Assembly: GCA_026018925.1 (NCBI GenBank)
Contig: JAKSZU010000020.1
Location: forward strand, 43,493,102 to 43,557,101
DNA length: 64,000 bases
Direction: 5' to 3'
Origin: Tupaia tana
Lineage: Eukaryota; Chordata; Mammalia; Scandentia; Tupaiidae
In this document: positions 58,996 to 64,000 of the stretch, piece by piece
Layout: each line of letters starts with the position of its first letter
Numbering within the stretch: position 1 is the stretch's first letter
Translations under genes and position numbers: made by a program
Notes under the pieces: model-generated
Told to the model about the DNA's origin: nothing
Seen by the model: only the letters and a program-made list of their open reading frames with translations
Database searches by the model: none

Positions 58996-61258
58996 TTTTA
59001 AAAAGACAGAGAATTTCGTATGGGAGGAACCAGTTTCCCTTCTGGACCCGCAGGCGTGTGCACTGGACTGCAGTTGGGCCTGCTCCTCTCCCTCCTGCCT
59101 GCCTGGGCCACGTCTACAGGGAGGGGACCCCGGGATCGTGCTCCCGCACAGGCTCCTAACCCTGACACTCAAGGGCCTGAGAGTGCGACTTCAGAACAAG
59201 TCACTGCCAGTAACACATTCGGATTGACAGACTGTCGGTAATCGTGCCTTCAACGTGCTAGATGGCTTTCAAGCAATAAAGAAGCAGATGCAAGAAGCGG
59301 TGCCGGCAGGGTGGGCAGCGTGGGCAGGGTGGCGGCCACCCCAGGCTGCGGTTTTCCGGCTGGGCCTCCCTTCCGACAAGGCGACACACTGGACACGGGC
59401 CTGCAGGGCGGGCCTGCCCACTCCGCTCTCCTTCCGTTCTTCCGCGCCCACACGAACTGCTTGGAGCAGCGTCCGGCCTCCCTCTCCAATTAACCCTTCT
59501 GGGGTGCGCGCCTATGGTCTTGAGAGCCCTTGATTTACAATCTCGTTTCCCAGGTTTTCTTTTGTTTGAAATCCTGGGCCCTTGGGATGTATTGAACAGA
59601 TAGTTACTTCTGTCTGTCTGTATCCCGCCACAGAGAACATTGTTAGAAATGAACATTTAAGGTAAAAATGATATATTTTCACCTGTGGATACTTTCAGAG
59701 AATATGTGTACAGTGAAACAATTAGTAACTTAAGATAATCTGAAAAAGATCTTTCAAGGTATCTGCAAACTATTCCCCACTCACATGCATTCAGAAGAGA
59801 GGCCTTTCCCATTTCTAGACACATTCTATTTTAAATTTCAGAGTCATCTTAAACACAGACATCAATCTAAACATACATTGACTATGTAAGCTATGATCTC
59901 TTGCATGGTTTACAAACCAGCTGCCCGATCATAAGACTTCAAATTCAGTTGTCAACAACTCTCCTAAGAGGTTGACTTAACTATGAAAGTTTGGGTTATA
60001 AATAAATTTACTCTTCCACATTCTCCAACTTGAATTTTGCTTTCGGCATTTAAATGCAACATAACACTTGAATTAAGGGTCATCTTGTTAAATTGAAGGC
60101 TCTTCTCATTTCTCTGAACTCTATAAATGAACTGCATTGTCACATAATCGATAGGAAAAACTCAGCTGTCACAGATCCTAAGCAAGCCCTTGCCACAGAA
60201 ATAACACGATCTGGCATCTCTGAGTTTGAAAATGCCTGTTTGGATGACATGAGACCAGAACACTCAGACAGCTTCAAATATCATGGACTCTCTGAATCGT
60301 TGAGGACTGACCTGCTGAAAATGACCAAGACATCGAGAACAGGTTTTCCTCCTGGTCAGAGACCAGGGGTTCTGTTTTTCCTTCTATAAACAGGTAGTTA
60401 GAAGAGTCAGTGTACTCGGATCTGGGATTCAAAGTTATTTCTAAGCTTATCTAAGTTTGTTTGCTGTCATAGAGTTTATAATAGAATTTCAATTAAGGTG
60501 TTTTCTTCCTCAAATCAATGAGCAATTCAGGTTTGGATTTCAGAGCTGAAATCTGAAACTAAATGCCCAACGATATCAAAACCCTATCCTTTGAAGCTCT
60601 AGATCATCCTCGTCAACACGATCAGGATTTCTGCAGTATATAAATCCTTCGGCTCAGGAGTAACTGAATGGCATCTAATCTTAATAAGGCAAACCCACAA
60701 AGCGATAGCAAGCCGGTCCCCAGTCTCGGTGCCACTGCTGTGTGCTGCCCTCAGTCCTGGCTACGACCTGCCGCATGGGAGTGCGGCCAGGTTTACAGTA
60801 GCCCTCGGCCGTGCCCTCCCCACCTTGATCACGCTGTACGGCCCTACCCCCTACCGTTCCGACCACTCGTTTTGTGGAGGGCATTTCTCTGAGATCTGCC
60901 CCAGCTGGTAGATTAGACGATGTAAGGAACATGTTCGTTTACCCCTGCTAAGGAGGTTGGGGCCCTTGACGTACTACTAACCATTTACACACCAAAGGTA
61001 ACAATGGTCTGGATTCATGAACTTGCTGTTCGGGGGAAGCTGCATTAGATGTAGTCACACTGCCCACACGGACCCATCTACACAAAGAAAAGTGCTAGAG
61101 GGGCATGAGTAGCAAGCTGGGTGAAAAACTCAGTTAATAAATTCAAAGCACGGATGTGTAACACTATTTTTCCTAAAACGAAAGCTGTTAGAGCCTGCAT
61201 TTCCCTTGTCGATCATCCCTGAGCTCTTGGGGCTGAGCTAAGAAACACTGTCTCTAAG
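58996..61258. other. SINE-free stretch, no gene identified
   Basis: GC-rich to about 59500, AT-rich afterwards. A 98-codon plus-strand frame at 60093-60389 shows protein-like variety but no known family, no splice context and no flanking exons. Confidence 0.4.
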
Positions 61259-61598
61259 GACTGGGTCATTGTGAAAGTCAGGACGTGCTTTTCTTTTTTT
61301 TGAGGGAGAGATTTTTGCTATAGGGCCAGTACGTGTGCCGAAGAGACAGAGAGACAGAAAGCGAGGGATCACCCCTCGGGGGGGGGGATGGCCACACTGC
61401 AGTCCCTTCTCCTCCATTCTCCTCTCGGGATCTTGGGCATGCACGCATGTACATGGCGTGAGTTTTAAGCTGCTGGATCCAGGACTCGAACTGCAGTCAA
61501 CTACGTGGGAGTCCAGCGATGTAACCATTTCACCGTCTGCCGGTCCCATGGCACGTTTTTCTTTGAAAAACCATCATGACTTTCCCTGCCACCCAATA
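61259..61598. mobile_element. Mariner-type MITE split by SINE-A
   Basis: Left arm GACTGGGTCATTGTGAAAGT and right arm ATCATGACTTTCCCTGCC...ACCCAATA are complementary and match the copies at 1050 and 30683. Confidence 0.7.
61289..61547 (-). mobile_element. SINE-A inside the MITE loop, with poly-G
   Basis: GAGAGATTTTTGCTATAGGG tail, G11 run at about 61379, head complement CACCGTCTGCCGGTCCC. Confidence 0.92.
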
Positions 61599-62065
61599 AT
61601 TCAGTAGTCACCTGGGAACCAGAGCATCAAGCCAGTTATTTTACTCCTATTCAACTCTGGAAGAAAATGGGATGACATATGGGTGGGTAAAAAGCTAACA
61701 TGCAGACTGGCCTCATTTCAAGAGCTCTTAGGAGCCCCCAACTCACTCACGAAATCTCGAGGCTCTAGTCCCAAACAAGACTGCTGACACAGTAGTCTAC
61801 CCATTATTACAGTTCACAGGCTTCCCCATCGCCGCGTGCTGCCATTCGGAGTCGGTGTCCCGCAGAAGGGGCCCAAGCCCCCGCAGGGACCGAGTCGCTT
61901 GCTTCAGAAGCACTGTCACCCGTGAGGTGGGAGAGGCTAGCAGTGACGAGCTCTGCTGGCCATCAGGGACAGAGAGCGGATGGAGAGAGTTCTCTTCCTG
62001 GATACTTGATCAGTGTGTGAATTGGCCTTGCTTATGGGAAATGACTGAATCCTTAAAGAGTCTTT
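61599..62065. other. Unique sequence
   Basis: Nothing recognised. Confidence 0.4.
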
Positions 62066-62299
62066 TTTTTTAGATTTTTGCCATAGGGTGCATACGCTTA
62101 CCAGAGAGAGAAAGAGACAGGCAGAGAGAGGGAAAGTATGGCCACATGGCAATCCCATCTCTTCCATTCTCCTCCTGGAACTCTGGGCAGGCACGCACAC
62201 CTGGTGTGATTTTTCAGGTCAACCAGCCTTGCTCTGGAACCTCCTAGTTGATCATGTAGCACCCATCACTCTTAACTACCATGCTACCTGCTGACCTAG
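62066..62299 (-). mobile_element. SINE-P
   Basis: AGATTTTTGCCATAGGGTGC tail, GGCAGGCACGCACACCTGGT, head complement ACCATGCTACCTGCTGACC. Confidence 0.82.
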
Positions 62300-62390
62300 G
62301 AGTATTTTTTTTTAAATGGTGTCTTGTCTTTGATTCCAAGATATAAATCATACAAAGTCAATATTACAACTTTGAGTATTTACATGATTT

Positions 62391-62789
62391 CTTTTTTTTT
62401 TTTTAGTTTATTTATTTTTATTTATTTATTTTTTAAAATGTATTTCATGAGACTTTGGACCAGCAGTTGGTGTAATGGCTATGTCACTGGACTCCCATGT
62501 AGTTGATGGTGGTTCGAGTCCCAGACCCGGTGGCTTAAACTCACACCAGGCGCGTGTGCGTGCGTGCCCAAGATCCCTAGAGGAGAATGGAGGAGAAGGG
62601 ATTACAGCGTGGGCATCCCCCCGGGGGGTGATTTCTTGCTTTCTCTCTCTCTGTCTCTCGCTGTCTTTCTGGTGAGCGCACGCGCCCTATAGCAAAAACC
62701 TCTCCAAAAAAAAATATTTCTTGAGACTTGAAGCACTGTCAGCCCTGTGAGAGTCCAGTGCCTTAACCACCACACCACCTGCTGGCCCC
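62391..62789 (-). mobile_element. SINE-B split by SINE-A
   Basis: The T/TTTA-rich tail (62391-62455) resumes at 62730 as GAAGCACTGTCAGCCCTGTG and ends CACCACCTGCTGGCCCC; part of the CT-rich body is deleted. Confidence 0.82.
62456..62714 (+). mobile_element. SINE-A nested, TSD
   Basis: GGACCAGCAGTTGGTGTAAT head, GGTTCGAGTCCCAGACCC B box, tail CTATAGCAAAAACCTCTCC. TATTTCATGAGACTT and TATTTCTTGAGACTT flank it. Confidence 0.95.
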
Positions 62790-64000
62790 AGTTTATTTCT
62801 TCACCAAGTGAGAAAAGTAGAAAGAGAAACAAAGACGGCGCCCTCACAGGGTCCCAGCATCACCTGCCTTCCATGGGCCCAGCTCGCAGGCATGCACATG
62901 CCCAGTACACCCTGGGAGGTCTCCAGGTGCAAACGCAGATCCTCCCTGTGGGCCAGCCTCACGGGACAGGACGTTGCGTTCTAGCACTGCATCCTAACCA
63001 CGCAGGGCAGGGACATGACGCAGGGCCTAGATGTACTGGGAGAGCACCCGGAAGTTGTTCACTTCACTATACGCTTGCACACCTCTCCCAGCCCCCAGGA
63101 AATAGTTCTTTTTCTTACTCTCTGTGATCTAAACTGAACAGTGCAGAAACTGCGAGCTTGTCTGCACTACCATCTCTCTTTTCTTTCCCTACGCATTTAC
63201 CCCAAGGGGTGATACTCTAGTCTGTTATTCAGCCGGGTCTGAGAGAAAAGAAGGTTGCAAGAGCACCTTACCCCTTGCAAAATCTGGCTGTTAGCATGTG
63301 CGTTCCTATCCAGTTTCCTAAGCTCACTCTCAACTTTATTTGATAAATATGTCTAGGTCTCCATTTATCTATTTAAATGGCCCAGTGTTTGCCAGGAGTA
63401 TTATGCTACCAATCCTGCTGCATTTGTCTCTTCTACCTAATGTCTGTCATTACACAAAGCATTATAAAAAGCTCATTTCCAACCATGAAAATATACTCTT
63501 ACTACAGAAGTCATTACATTAGCATAACAAGCACAAAGTTCCAAGGTGGTAATTTGGTTATAGATCTGAAATCCTCCCGGGTTTCATCAGATTGGTGTGT
63601 GGAGGTACAGTTTTGCCTGACTGCCAGAGATCGGGGCCAGTGGATCCCTCGCATGAGGGAAGTTCTGGTGGAATAAATTGTTTGGGGACTCAGGGAAACG
63701 TTTCAAGTGTCACTTGGGAAAGTTGACATTCTTTAAAGAATCAAGACATCTCCACCTCTTTTTTATTTTTAAACTCTGTCTTTCTATAGCCCTCACTCCT
63801 TGACCACCACAAAACTATGTCTTAAAAGATATTCTTTCACAGGTGTCTCATTAGACATGGACAGAGGGCAGGCCTCTCACAGGCAATACAAGCACTTCTG
63901 GTCTTTGTGGTGGGGGTGGAGTTTGGGAAATTCGACCTCTGTCTGCCCTGCCAGTTGTGAAGGTGCAGATTAGCTGCGACTCCGTTCAGGCCCGGATGGT
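62790..64000. other. Unique sequence to window end
   Basis: 62800-62980 may be a very old minus-strand SINE-P (GGCATGCACATGCCCAGTAC), not firmly. The rest has no recognised repeat or gene. Confidence 0.4.

Noticed and set aside
60093-60389. A 98-codon frame with varied composition
   Set aside because: No domain, splice sites, codon bias evidence or neighbouring exons could be seen; length is possible by chance in AT-moderate DNA.
62800-62985. Old minus-strand SINE-P
   Set aside because: Only the GCATGCACATGCCC mid-section is similar; head and tail cannot be placed.
1-64000. Dozens of tRNA-like heads with A and B boxes as tRNA genes
   Set aside because: Each is joined to a SINE body and tail and lacks a full acceptor-stem cloverleaf; they are SINE promoters.

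Overview
The window is vertebrate, almost certainly placental-mammal, non-coding DNA. I find no protein-coding gene I can defend: no recognisable domain, no convincing multi-exon structure, and nearly all long open frames are translations of interspersed or tandem repeats. No tRNA, rRNA or CRISPR is present. The sequence is instead an intergenic or intronic landscape packed with roughly 110 copies and fragments of tRNA-derived SINEs, plus mammalian fossils (MIR, L2, DNA transposons) and several tandem arrays.

Four local names are used for the SINEs (my labels, not database names). SINE-A is long (about 260 bp), young and CpG-rich: it starts GGGACCAGCAGTTAGCGTAA, has a Pol III A box (TAGCGTAATGG) and B box (GGTTCGAGTCC), an alternating GCGCGTGTGCGTGCGTGC stretch, a CCCCCCTGGGGGG palindrome, and ends CCCTATAGCAAAAACCTCTC plus poly-A. 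SINE-P is an older, diverged long form with the same plan. SINE-B is short (about 150-190 bp): a related tRNA head, a CT-rich body, then TGGTCAAATTAAAATAAATA and an AT-rich tail. SINE-C is a rarer form with its own body (GTAACCCCACATGGGAAGGT near the B box and CCCTGTCGGGGTA near the 3' end). Two short 7SL-RNA-derived (Alu-related) monomers also occur. 7SL SINEs are known from Euarchontoglires, yet the bulk here is tRNA-type and not primate Alu, rodent B1/B2, rabbit C or, as far as I recall, the tRNA/7SL chimeras of tree shrews. A colugo (Dermoptera), whose CYN SINEs are tRNA-derived, is my best guess, about 50 percent, from memory of family descriptions only.

Layout. 0-8.5 kb: dense SINEs, a perfect 10 x 27-bp array made from a SINE head (2422-2691), the first MITE. 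8.5-10.4 kb: GC-rich DNA and a 17-bp minisatellite of about 55 copies. 10.4-14 kb: SINEs with inversions and dimers. 14-15.9 kb: SINE-free. 15.9-26.3 kb: very dense SINEs, including composites inside one target-site duplication (TSD). 26.3-29.8 kb: the longest SINE-free stretch, with conserved-looking and promoter-like sequence. 30-32 kb: SINEs, a split MITE and a palindromic DNA-transposon fossil. 32-35.2 kb: SINE-poor, with a possible exon and a TATA motif. 35.2-50.1 kb: dense SINEs. 50.1-53 kb: SINE-free, AT-rich. 53-59 kb: SINEs. 59-61.3 kb: SINE-free. 61.3-64 kb: a third MITE split by a SINE, a few SINEs, then unique DNA.

How the parts relate: the SINEs show TSDs of 9-17 bp that begin AARA/AAAA on the SINE strand, the mark of LINE-1 endonuclease, but no LINE-1 is recognisable here. 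Young SINE-A copies sit inside SINE-P, SINE-B and the MITEs, giving a relative age order MITE, SINE-P and B before SINE-A. The recurring theme is rearrangement of Pol III SINEs (head amplification, dimers, inversions, hybrids, poly-G expansion), which is where the second-look observations concentrate.
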